A stretch of 64,000 nt of DNA from Sphingobacteriales bacterium (GTDB lineage Bacteria > Bacteroidota > Bacteroidia > Chitinophagales > UBA2359). The notes beneath the pieces are model-generated. The model made no database searches. It saw nothing but the letters and a program-made list of their open reading frames with translations, and was not told where the DNA came from. The first letter of the stretch is position 1; each line of letters begins with the position of its first letter. Below, in pieces: positions 45,215-53,800 of the stretch. The position numbers were made by a program, and so were the translations under genes. The DNA is taken from contig CP064999.1 in assembly GCA_016700115.1 (NCBI GenBank), positions 5,389,501 through 5,453,500 of the forward strand. The letters are read 5' to 3'.

Positions 45215-47527
45215 TTAAGGTATGGTCTGCACAACGCTTACTGCTCCTGCTCCCCCTTCGTTCCATTGAACGGTAATCTGGTAAGTGCCTTGTCCCGATA
45301 AAATAACACCATCTCCGGTCAAAGACCATTGGTAAGTTGCTCCTGCAAGGTTGGGAGAACAGGTGTAAATCACCGTTTCGGAGGTGCAGGCCTGGGGGAT
45401 GGATGAGGTAATTGTGGGTTGGCTGATACAGGGCGGATAGAGAATACCGCAATTGTTTTGGTCAATCTGCAGAAACATATCATCAAAATAGGAATCGTTG
45501 TCGCTGCCGGCCTCTCTTGTGCCCATGAGGACAAACCTGATTTTACCACAGTCTGCAGGAATCGTATCCGATTGATTAAAATATTCCCAGGTGCCGGAGT
45601 GTGAACCATAAGTAGGGGTACTGGAAATAACAACCCCTCCTACGGTCAAAAAGTCGAGCCTGAATTGTGGGAAATCTGTCCCGTTGTAGTCGCTCAAATA
45701 TCCTCCAAACTTAACAAAAGCATTGCCGGTACTTATGGCGGATGCATATTCATTAACATTCACCTCCTGCCAGCCCTCCCCATAAGGATTGTCTTCACAA
45801 ACACCACCAACGGCAAACAAACGGGAGCCGGAATGTGCATTGTTGCCGGCACATTGCCCGCTTGTGATAGATTCAAACGAACCTGCTATTTCCGTCCAGT
45901 TGTTCGTACTGATTTCGGCACCATTATTTAGCAACAAATTGGGCGATTGGCTGGAACTGCCGGTTTGAAAACTGACAGGCTCACTCCACTCGCTCCAGGC
46001 AAGGCTTCGGTCGCGGTAGCGAACCCTCCAGTAGTAGGTAGTGTTGGGCTGAAGGGTGTTGATATGTTCATTTTGCAGGTCATCGCCGGCTTGGGTATCT
46101 ATGTTGCGGTATTCGTTTTTGTATTGCCTCCATTGGTCGGTTTGAAGGTTGGTAAACCCGGCATCGGTAGCAATCTGCCATTGAGCAGCACCTTGTAAGT
46201 CTTCGTCAGGGTCGTTGTATGCACTTGCGGTAAACAACACCGTACAATCGGGAGAAATGAGGTCATCCTGAGCAGGGAACCAGGCAACTGGCCGAGTTGG
46301 CGCATTGTTGTAGCGTTTTATATATACACTGTCGCGCAGCACATTATCGAGAACGGCATTTTCGTTGCCCCGACTGATGCGTTTCAGCACAAACCGGGGG
46401 TTATCTCCTGCATGAACAGAAGCCCAGACAAAACCATAATCGTCCTGACTCACCACATGTTCGGGGTAGTCTGTTTGAGCAAACTCGTCCCAATAATCAA
46501 TATTCCCTCCGGCAGTAGCCACATTTACCATCACATGATTGTGGTTTTGGCTATGCCCCCTTGAGTAGGCATGGGTATGCCCGTAAAAGTGAACACTGGG
46601 TTTGCCGCATGAGGTAGAGAAGTTTTCCATGATAGAGATGATTTGGCCGGTGTAATCGAGATTGCCCGCCGGCCAAAGTTCGGAATGATGGGGATGGTGC
46701 ATTTGGGCAAAAACAAAATCAATATCCGTATCGGCACAGGCATCGTTCAACACTGTTTGAAGCCAGTCTAACTGAGTTTGTATCCGATAACCGGTGTTTG
46801 AATCCAAGCCGATGATGCGCACGTTAGAGTAATCTTTATACCACCAGTGTTCTTCATAACCGGATGTGCCGTTTTGTGGCAGTTGAAAATATTTGAAGTA
46901 GGTAGCGGTATTGACCTCGTGATTGCCCAATACGGGGTAAACAGGGATGTACTTGAGCAGGTTTTCGGCCATATTGAAAAACGTGTTTTTCCATTGGTTG
47001 TAGTCCAGTCCGTTGTCCACCAAATCACCCGGTAACATTAAACAAGCAATTTCGGCAGGCAAATCATTGCTGCTCAGGTCAATCACATAGTCTATGACCC
47101 CATCGTTACAGATTTCGTAAAACTTATTGGGGTTTCCGCCGTCTTGCTGCATATCGCTCATCAATACGATGTTAAAAGACTGTTCGGCGCTTTGAAGGGG
47201 CGGGGTAATGAAGTGGTAGATTTCGCTGACCATGCTACCGGTTTTTACCCTGTAATAATACCGCTTATTGGCATCCAATCCCGTCAGTTGAACGGTATGT
47301 ATTTGTGTGAGCAGCAATCCTGTTTGAGCAGTTCCGTTAGTAGTATTCCCAAGTTCGACGGTTAACCCCCACTCCACAATACTTTCTGTATTAATTGAGG
47401 TTTCCCATAAAATATAGATAGAATTAGGTTCCGCATCCTGAAGATATGGTTTGACCAATAGCGTTTGTGCATCAACTGCAAAGAATCTGAACAGAAATAA
47501 GCAAGAAGTTAAGAGTAGGCGATTCAT
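45215..47527 (-). CDS. Secreted purple-acid-phosphatase-like metallophosphoesterase, multidomain
   Basis: A 770-residue exported protein; the signal peptide ends VDA-Q. Residues 22-110 are the N-terminal fibronectin-like domain of purple acid phosphatases (LVKPYLQDAEPNSIYILWET). Residues 120-390 are a calcineurin-type phosphoesterase with GDLVDNG, LGNHEVN, QMHHPHHSE and YGHTHAYSRGHS; the first metal motif reads SDMQ instead of DxH. Residues 410-535 are a second fibronectin-like domain (AQWQIATDAGFTNLQTDQWR). About 545-690 is a jelly-roll carbohydrate-binding-like domain. Residues about 705-770 are the PKD-like module (GVILSGQGTYQITVQW) shared with two other proteins here. There is no T9SS tail. 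It is a likely extracellular phosphomonoesterase or nuclease; substrate unknown. Confidence 0.85.
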   Translation of the reverse strand: MNRLLLTSCLFLFRFFAVDAQTLLVKPYLQDAEPNSIYILWETSINTESIVEWGLTVELGNTTNGTAQTGLLLTQIHTVQLTGLDANKRYYYRVKTGSMVSEIYHFITPPLQSAEQSFNIVLMSDMQQDGGNPNKFYEICNDGVIDYVIDLSSNDLPAEIACLMLPGDLVDNGLDYNQWKNTFFNMAENLLKYIPVYPVLGNHEVNTATYFKYFQLPQNGTSGYEEHWWYKDYSNVRIIGLDSNTGYRIQTQLDWLQTVLNDACADTDIDFVFAQMHHPHHSELWPAGNLDYTGQIISIMENFSTSCGKPSVHFYGHTHAYSRGHSQNHNHVMVNVATAGGNIDYWDEFAQTDYPEHVVSQDDYGFVWASVHAGDNPRFVLKRISRGNENAVLDNVLRDSVYIKRYNNAPTRPVAWFPAQDDLISPDCTVLFTASAYNDPDEDLQGAAQWQIATDAGFTNLQTDQWRQYKNEYRNIDTQAGDDLQNEHINTLQPNTTYYWRVRYRDRSLAWSEWSEPVSFQTGSSSQSPNLLLNNGAEISTNNWTEIAGSFESITSGQCAGNNAHSGSRLFAVGGVCEDNPYGEGWQEVNVNEYASAISTGNAFVKFGGYLSDYNGTDFPQFRLDFLTVGGVVISSTPTYGSHSGTWEYFNQSDTIPADCGKIRFVLMGTREAGSDNDSYFDDMFLQIDQNNCGILYPPCISQPTITSSIPQACTSETVIYTCSPNLAGATYQWSLTGDGVILSGQGTYQITVQWNEGGAGAVSVVQTIP

Positions 47528-47584
47528 GGGAAATATTGAGGTGTTGAATGTTTGAGGGATGTTTGGTGGTGGATATGGTTTTGC

Positions 47585-48358
47585 TTAGCCATTCATTTTA
47601 TCTTTATTCCAATTTAAAGGGTTGTTTTCAATATAATATGAAATGGTGTGGTATTCCAAATCATTCCTGATGATATGGTCGTGATAATTGGGTTGAAAAA
47701 AATGATTATGACGATTGTATTTTGGAATTTTCAATTGACGTTCGTCAATATTATCATCAATTTTTGTATTTACGGCAGATTTAAAACCCGCAATGAATGA
47801 TGAAATGGATTTGGGTAACCGAACGGGTGGGTTGCGTTTGATGGATGATAAATCGGGGGGTTCGATGGGTAGAGACACACGGCCGTGTGTCTGTACGGAT
47901 TCGATGGATTCGATGGATTCGATGGATTCGATGGATTCGATGGATTCGATGGATTCGATGGATTCGATGGGTAGAGACACACGGCCGTGTGTCTCTACGT
48001 GTGTCAATTCATTTCCCGTTTCAATTACCAATTCATTTCCCGTTTCGTGTGTATCAACATCATCCCCCGCCAAACCATCACGATTTTCATTGCAAATTTC
48101 AATAATGGTGTGTAAATGGTTGGGCATTAAAATAAATTGGTGCAATATTAATTCATTCCGAATTTCAAATGATTTAAACCATTCCTGTTCCACGATTTTC
48201 CCAAAATCTGATAATATCATTTCGTTGTTTTCGATAATGCCCAAATTACATTCCCTGTTTTGTGTTACAATGGTTAGAAAATATAGACCATCGGCCGAAT
48301 AATCCCAATTGGGTTTTCGGTGCGATTGTATCCGGTATTTATTTCTGTATTTATCCAT
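47585..48358 (-). CDS. REP-associated tyrosine transposase (RAYT, IS200-like Y1), expanded by internal REPs
   Basis: The ATG at 48358 (MDKYRNKYRIQSHRKPNWDY) is preferred; the upstream in-frame extension only translates REP DNA. The 257-residue protein has the Y1 transposase hallmarks: HUH at His81-x-His83 in MPNHLHTII and the catalytic Tyr225 in YHDHIIRN, followed by YYIENNPLNW. RAYTs nick and join REP palindromes as single strands. Between HUH and the Tyr (about residues 95-170) there is an insert of low complexity: ETHGRVSLPIE, eight ESI-type units and QTHGRVSLPIE. These are translations of two REP palindromes around a 9-bp repeat. Usual RAYTs lack this and are about 60-80 residues shorter. 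The frame is intact. Confidence 0.88.
   Translation of the reverse strand: MDKYRNKYRIQSHRKPNWDYSADGLYFLTIVTQNRECNLGIIENNEMILSDFGKIVEQEWFKSFEIRNELILHQFILMPNHLHTIIEICNENRDGLAGDDVDTHETGNELVIETGNELTHVETHGRVSLPIESIESIESIESIESIESIESIESVQTHGRVSLPIEPPDLSSIKRNPPVRLPKSISSFIAGFKSAVNTKIDDNIDERQLKIPKYNRHNHFFQPNYHDHIIRNDLEYHTISYYIENNPLNWNKDKMNG
47869..47896. repeat. REP palindrome inside the RAYT gene (copy 1)
   Basis: 28-bp palindrome, half GTAGAGACACACGG, with one mismatch near the right end (CTGTAC for CTCTAC). It encodes part of the QTHGRVSL segment of the transposase on the minus strand. Confidence 0.9.
47897..47968. repeat. 9-bp minisatellite (GGATTCGAT)8 inside the RAYT gene
   Basis: Eight consecutive identical 9-bp units lie exactly between two REP palindromes. 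On the minus strand they encode the tripeptide ESI repeated. Perfect identity of the units suggests recent expansion and likely length variation. Confidence 0.92.
47971..47998. repeat. REP palindrome inside the RAYT gene (copy 2)
   Basis: Perfect 28-bp palindrome with half GTAGAGACACACGG. It encodes the ETHGRVSL segment on the minus strand. Confidence 0.92.
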
Positions 48359-48390
48359 TAAAAAACATTTTTTTCTAACATTTCTTCTTA

Positions 48391-48436
48391 GTTGATACAC
48401 ACGGCCGTGTGTATCAACACGGCCGTGTGTATCAAC
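48391..48436. repeat. Tandem REP palindromes upstream of the RAYT gene
   Basis: A perfect 28-bp palindrome (half GTTGATACACACGG, 48391-48418) shares its right end with a second, near-identical one at 48409-48436. They lie 33-78 bp before the RAYT start codon. The GTTGATAC flank differs from the GTAGAGAC flank of the internal copies, giving two REP subtypes with the same ACACGG-CCGTGT core. Confidence 0.9.
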
Positions 48437-48509
48437 CCACAAATAAAACCAATTCCAGTTAAACCGCCAAAGGTTACATAAATTTCAATCTATTTACCTC
48501 CCCAACACA

Positions 48510-48543
48510 AAAAAGCCCTCGCCATTTTGGGAGAGGGCTTTTT
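48510..48543. terminator. Bidirectional intrinsic terminator
   Basis: Stem AAAAAGCCCTC (48510-48520) and its complement (48533-48543), with A- and T-runs at the ends, so it would act in both directions. It separates the RAYT/REP block from the orphan C-terminal fragment. Confidence 0.75.
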
Positions 48544-48596
48544 GTAAATGACATTCCTTTCAAATCATAGCTTTTCCACCTCAACCTTCCCTTCGG

Positions 48597-48837
48597 TACG
48601 ATATTTAGCGGCAGCACCACCCTTACCTATCGGGTGGGGTATGATGCACAAGTAAGCATTTCCATGTTCAATGGTCAGGGTATTTTAGTGGACTCGCCCA
48701 TTCAACAGGAGTTCCGTGCCGAAGGGCAGTACAACATGACCCATTCCCCGCCTTCCGGTTTGCCGCAGGGGGTTTATTATTATGTGCTGTATGTGTGCGA
48801 ACAGTATATTACGAGGGTGGCGATAAAGATTGATTAG
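48597..48837 (+). pseudogene. Orphan T9SS C-terminal sorting-domain fragment
   Basis: These 241 bp match the last 241 bp of the M4-like (54389-54629) and M23-like (60094-60334) genes with no length change, and end at a stop codon in the same place (last residue Asp instead of Gly). It lacks any upstream enzyme domain, and the similarity fades abruptly at about 48597. An in-frame ATG at 48634 would give only 67 residues. It contains SISMFNGQGILVDSPIQQEF and PQGVYYYVLYVCEQYITRVA, a T9SS type A-like domain. It is closer to the M23-gene copy (shared FNGQG, DSPIQ, RAEGQ). It is probably what remains of a deleted cassette. Confidence 0.85.
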
Positions 48838-48923
48838 CCCTGTCTAAACATGCAGTCCGGCGGTTTCTTTTGACCGGAAAAAAGCCACAGATTTTGTTGT
48901 TCTATCAAAATACTGCCGCAATT

Positions 48924-48950
48924 GGAACAAACATCAACAAAAACACTTAT
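48924..48950 (+). promoter_or_regulatory. Conserved leader element, copy 1 (GAACAAACATCAACAAAAA-type)
   Basis: The string ACATCAACAAAA recurs after each copy of the sorting module (here, 54812-54838 and 60433-60459) and so before each following gene cassette. It is either a conserved promoter/leader element or duplicated filler DNA. No TAnnTTTG box is inside. Confidence 0.4.
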
Positions 48951-49058
48951 TTTCACAAAGTTTTTTTTGTTAACGGACAGTTTTGACATTCGCCATAAAA
49001 ATTTCGTGCCGCCAAACAAAAAACTTTAACCATTTCTTACACGCAAACACCGGTAAAA

Positions 49059-49808
49059 TTGAAAACACCATCAACATCAGCCTGCGTTTATTTATTAGTT
49101 TTGTGTATTGTCGCCGGCACATTGTCGGGCTGCGGCAGTTGGTTTGCCAAACGGCAGGCAGAAGAAAAAGGTAAATCGGCGCAAAAGATGATTGTTGATG
49201 TGCCGATTACTGTACAAAATCAACCAACTTACCTATGCCCAAAATTATTGGCGGGAAGCCGAAGCACTTCGACTAACAATTTTTTGTATGTTTTAGATAC
49301 AAGCGATATCAACTGTATAGCCACTAAATGGCAGGATTTATTTGGAGAAGGCAAACTGTTTCCATTTAGGAAAGAAGATAGCCTTGCATTTGAACGAAAA
49401 GACAACATGGTTTGGAACAAACAATGGGACGAAAATTATACATATAAACAGTACTACAAAGGTATTCCGGTTGAAAATTCACGAGTTATGCTGAATTTTA
49501 AAAACGATAAAATAATACGCTTGGTAGGCACGTATTTCCCCAATCTCGACATAGACACAACGGGCATGATAAGTAAGGAAGAGGCAGCAAGAGTGGTGTT
49601 GAAACAGCGCAATATTCCAGACAGTCTGTACAACAAAGTCCTACCCTCAATGCTTAGACTTTCGAACATAGGTGTATTGCCGAGTTACAATAAAATATTT
49701 TATGCTTTCCGGTTTTACGTGGGTTCGGATAAAGGTACTTGGATTGTAAATGCGGTAACAGGGCAGTTTCACAGTTATGTTCTACCCGATTGGAACAATA
49801 CCTATTAA
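49059..49808 (+). CDS. Lipoprotein resembling a stand-alone M4-peptidase propeptide (FTP/PepSY-like)
   Basis: A 249-residue protein starting at TTG; the paralogues at 49926 and 61726 begin at the same point with ATG, so the start is well supported. The signal peptide ends in LSGC (Cys25), a lipobox. The first residues (MKTPSTSAC) and the lipobox region GTLSGCGSWF are nearly identical to the paralogue at 49926. Residues about 110-175 (YKQYYKGIPVENSRVMLNF, ISKEEAARVVLKQRNIPD) resemble the fungalysin/thermolysin propeptide and PepSY domains that inhibit and fold M4 peptidases; the end GTWIVNAVTGQFHSY is the PepSY strand. No peptidase domain follows, so it is either a truncated cassette or a separate inhibitor. 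It is most likely a surface or periplasmic lipoprotein. Confidence 0.75.
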   Translation: MKTPSTSACVYLLVLCIVAGTLSGCGSWFAKRQAEEKGKSAQKMIVDVPITVQNQPTYLCPKLLAGSRSTSTNNFLYVLDTSDINCIATKWQDLFGEGKLFPFRKEDSLAFERKDNMVWNKQWDENYTYKQYYKGIPVENSRVMLNFKNDKIIRLVGTYFPNLDIDTTGMISKEEAARVVLKQRNIPDSLYNKVLPSMLRLSNIGVLPSYNKIFYAFRFYVGSDKGTWIVNAVTGQFHSYVLPDWNNTY

Positions 49809-49925
49809 AATACTTAATATTACACCGAATTTATCGTCCATAAACAGGCAGTGCGTCCGGCATAAAAATTTAGTGCTGCCAAACAAAAAAATTTAATTGT
49901 TAATTTCACGCAAACACAGTTAAAA

Positions 49926-50813
49926 ATGAAAACACCATCAACATCGGCCTGCATTTATTTATTAGTATTTTGTATTGCTGCTGGCACATTGTCGGGCTGC
50001 GGCAGTTGGTTTACTCATAAGAACGCACAAGGCAACAAGCAAAAAGAACAAGAAAAAGATCCTGCAACACTACTGAACAACAAAACGGCAGCAATTCCCC
50101 TTGACTCTATAATCTTGAGAACCGAAACAGACGTAACCGGAGGGGCAAGCGGGTATATAAGATATTACTTTGACACCACTAAGCTAAAGTATTTCCCCGA
50201 TTTGAATGCACAAACTATATACACTAATCCGGAGTATAAGAAGGCCTTGTTTGGGTGGGGAGACGATTATACCGTAAAATCTACCTGGCTATATTACAAA
50301 GGCATTCATTATTATCGTTTTACATGTTCGGCACATGAAAGAAATGGCAAGCTAATCACTGCAAATGGCATAAAATTCATACCTTTGGCCGACCCCTCCG
50401 ATATAAAAATCAGCCCCGAGCAAGCCATAGAAATCATGCTGGCGCAAGATTATCCAACAAGGAAAGAAGAATATCGCACCAGATATTTAGATTCGTTGGG
50501 GTACATTCCGGCTCGTATGGATTCTATACTCAGGGAATATCCTTATGATTTTACAAAAGACTATTTACCAAATGCTATGTTCCCATGGGAAACAAAAAAT
50601 TCGGATAAAGTAGATGTATCTAAACACTATGCTTATCCAAAACCCAAATTAATATATTTAGCTTCGGCAACACCGGAAAGCCCGCTTGTTTACAGAGCTG
50701 AATTGCAAACGCTACGAAATTCATGGGAAGTATATATAGATGCCGTTACAGGAAAAGTATTGATTAAATACAGGCAAGATGATCATTTTACCTGCGACCC
50801 CATAGTACCCTAG
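49926..50813 (+). CDS. Lipoprotein propeptide half of a divided M4-like metallopeptidase gene
   Basis: A 295-residue product with a lipoprotein signal (LSGC, Cys25) and a propeptide-like region: WLYYKGIHYYRFTCSAHERN, IKISPEQAIEIMLAQD and the PepSY-like strand SWEVYIDAVTGKVLIKYR. The frame ends at TAG 50811-50813 and stays open, in the same frame, through 54629. In the paralogue at 61726 the equivalent propeptide and peptidase are one uninterrupted protein. The simplest reading is that this is the front part of one gene (49926-54629) with a single nonsense codon; readthrough or a base error are alternatives. The upstream 90 bp resemble those before 49059, a tandem duplication. Confidence 0.85.
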   Translation: MKTPSTSACIYLLVFCIAAGTLSGCGSWFTHKNAQGNKQKEQEKDPATLLNNKTAAIPLDSIILRTETDVTGGASGYIRYYFDTTKLKYFPDLNAQTIYTNPEYKKALFGWGDDYTVKSTWLYYKGIHYYRFTCSAHERNGKLITANGIKFIPLADPSDIKISPEQAIEIMLAQDYPTRKEEYRTRYLDSLGYIPARMDSILREYPYDFTKDYLPNAMFPWETKNSDKVDVSKHYAYPKPKLIYLASATPESPLVYRAELQTLRNSWEVYIDAVTGKVLIKYRQDDHFTCDPIVP

Positions 50814-50858
50814 AACTATACTGCTGATTATTTATATTATTATAACAGTACAAGCCCA

Positions 50859-53800
50859 ATGCCAGTTATTCCTGTTTCTGTTTGTAATTTTGGTTCATGC
50901 ACAGAATATCGGTTATCTACTGACAATTTGCAAGTTTTTTGCCAAAGCGGATTTTTTAACGGTTGGGTAGCTAACCCCCGCCAGTCATTTATAGATTGGA
51001 CATTAAACGGACCAGATATTGAAAACAAACATTATTCGCCGGCTATAAACATTAGTAATATAACTTTGCCAAGCACAATTGACAACGGAGACGGAGCGGC
51101 TACTTTTGGCATAGTGGCGGGGTCGGGCAGCACTACTTTTACTTATTCCGGCACGCAAATACTTACAACCATCGGTTTGGTTAGCAGCAGTATTCCTATA
51201 ACAATAAGCGGTCAGATTGCAAACAACTTGACTGCGGGCATTTATGAACTTACCCTAACCGATGATAATGGCTGCGTATATACTGAATATGCGGCGTTAG
51301 GCATGCAAGGCGGCCCTGACGTAACGGGCAACGTAACCGAAGCGGCAGATTGCTATAATAATACAGGCAATATTCATTTATCTGTTGCAAATGTAGCCAG
51401 CTTTGGCGGGCAACTGCCGCAAATATGGATTAAGGGACCGTTTAATACTGCCGGATTTGTTGTTCCTCCTATTTTTGGCATAACTGACAATAACTACGAA
51501 TTTGATTTGAAACAATTTAATGATCCGATTAGCGGTACTGAAGATCATTATCCGCTGCCTCCGGGCAATTACGCCATATTAGTACTCAATCCCTACAACA
51601 ACACGGTTGGAGGTTTCAATATACGAATTAACTATCCGGCCGGAGGCTGCGAAACAGAACGCAGGATATTGGAAACCGCCCATTGGGCTATTGATAGAAC
51701 CCAAAACATATTTAAGGGAGACAACAGCGCAATAAATGGAGGTACGGGCATAAATTTGCAGTTCCCGTCAAGTATTCAAATACAATATGGGGCAACTGTA
51801 TATACTGATGGTTATTGTCAGTTAACCAATTCGCCCCACCCCATTTGTGTTGGTTTGGTTAACGATGCCAATTATAACGCAAAATTTATACCCAATACCA
51901 TTGTTGGGCCCGAAATGGCAAACAACGGTAAAACGCTGTTTAAAGTAACCCGAGGAATTTCAGCAACATATCCTACTGTAAGTTTGGATGTAATGGCACA
52001 CGAATACGGACATGCCCTTAACCGATATGGAGTAAGCGTATCTGCAAGCACAACGGATTCCGAAGCCGAAGCCATTAATGAAGGGTTTAGCGATATAATC
52101 GCATGCATTGTGGAGTCAACCTGTAAACCTTCTACTGACCCGAATATATGGATTATAGGCGATGCGTTTCCAACATCTTTTCCCAAACGAAATATTGCCA
52201 ACCCGAACACAAACCACTTTCCTGCCATATATGAAGGTCAGTATTGGAACCCAACACCGGACGATGAGGCTATATATGGTCTTCAATACATCAGGTCAAG
52301 CGTATTTGCTTATTGGTTTTATTTGTTGGCAACCGGCGGTTCTCAAACCGTAAATGGCATTTCTTATACAGTAGAGGCAATAGGTATGGAAAATGCGGCA
52401 AAAATAATCTTAGCCGCTTTTGTAGATGAAAGTTTTGATCTTAGTATCCCTGCAAACCAAAACTACCATGGTCTTTGCGCCGCCACCATAAAAGCTGCCG
52501 ATGCCCTGTTTCCTGCTGATAGCGAGGGCAATTGCAGCTCGCAGTTGAAGCAAGTATATGCAGCATGGAAAGCGGTAGGCGTTAACTGCCCAATGCCGAC
52601 GGGTATCATTTGTACTTTATGCTCAGAAGTTGAACCCGAAAATGCTATTTGCGACAACCACCTCCCCTACATCCAATCGGTGCAGATTAACGATATTGCC
52701 ACCGGCTACATCATAGCCCACCAAAGTTGGGAGCTAACCGAAAGCCAAACCCATCTATGCCTTGTCAACAATATTGAACCCGAACAAACAACAGATTTAA
52801 CACAGGGGCTGTTTTTAACCGTCGTTACTTCCGAGCCAATGAGTAATTTAGCATTTGCAGGTGCTGTTGCTCCAACCGGAATTATCTATTACTCAGGTAT
52901 CAATCAGGTTTCCGGTAGTGGAACTAACTGGTTTTTTACATTATCGTCCTTTAATTTAGCGGGGTTTGACAGCAACACTGATTATAAGCTGCGATTTAGC
53001 GGACAAGATTTGGCGGGCAATGGCCTGATAAGTATGCATGAATATGAGGGTGCTAATTCTACCCCTCCTTGTATTGCTACAAATGCCTTGCCTTACAAAG
53101 ATACCAATGAAAATTGGGTGAATTATATATCCGGGTATGACAAATCCTTTGGATTTACTTATAGATGCAACTTATCCGTCGAGCTTCTCATAGTATGTAA
53201 TTATACAAGTACGACATCTTCCGTGTATTTCGATATAAATATTACTTCGTGTGCTGAAGATGAAGTAACTTGGTTAGCTCAGATGGATTGGGATGGAGAT
53301 GGCAATTTTGACCAAGAAAGCTTTGTAAACAATTCAGTCAATATGGGAACTTCAATACTTTACAATTCGACAAGCAATGGGCAAGCACAACTTACCTTTA
53401 CGAACACTATAACGGGTGAGCAGTTGGTGTTGAATGCCTATTGCAATGATATTCCCGTTTCCGATGAATGTGAAAATGCCCCTCCCGATTTTGATGATTC
53501 CACTTTCTCCCAAAATCCTCATTATTGTTTGGGAGAATCTGTCTGCATCACCTACTATGTTACCGATCTTAATCCTATTGAAAACGTAGCTTGTTCGGTT
53601 GCAGACGCAACGCACACCTACCAGTCGGGGTATCACCATAATCCCGATGCCCCAAATTATGATGATGCCTATTATTGGCAATCCGGCACTTTCTGTTTTA
53701 CACCGACCGCCTCGGATGCAGCACAGGGCGACATAGTTGTTTTCCTTTCGGCAACAGATTTAGTGGCTTCTTCGTGCCAACTAATAGGGCATGCTGCTTG

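Noticed and set aside
33139..47968. CRISPR-like appearance of the two repeat arrays (33.1 kb and 47.9 kb)
   Set aside because: The units are directly adjacent with no unique spacers, and there are no cas genes.
47793..48302. 169-residue plus-strand frame (MDSMDSMDS-type) opposite the RAYT gene
   Set aside because: The repeat keeps this frame open; the minus strand carries the HUH and Tyr motifs of a real transposase.
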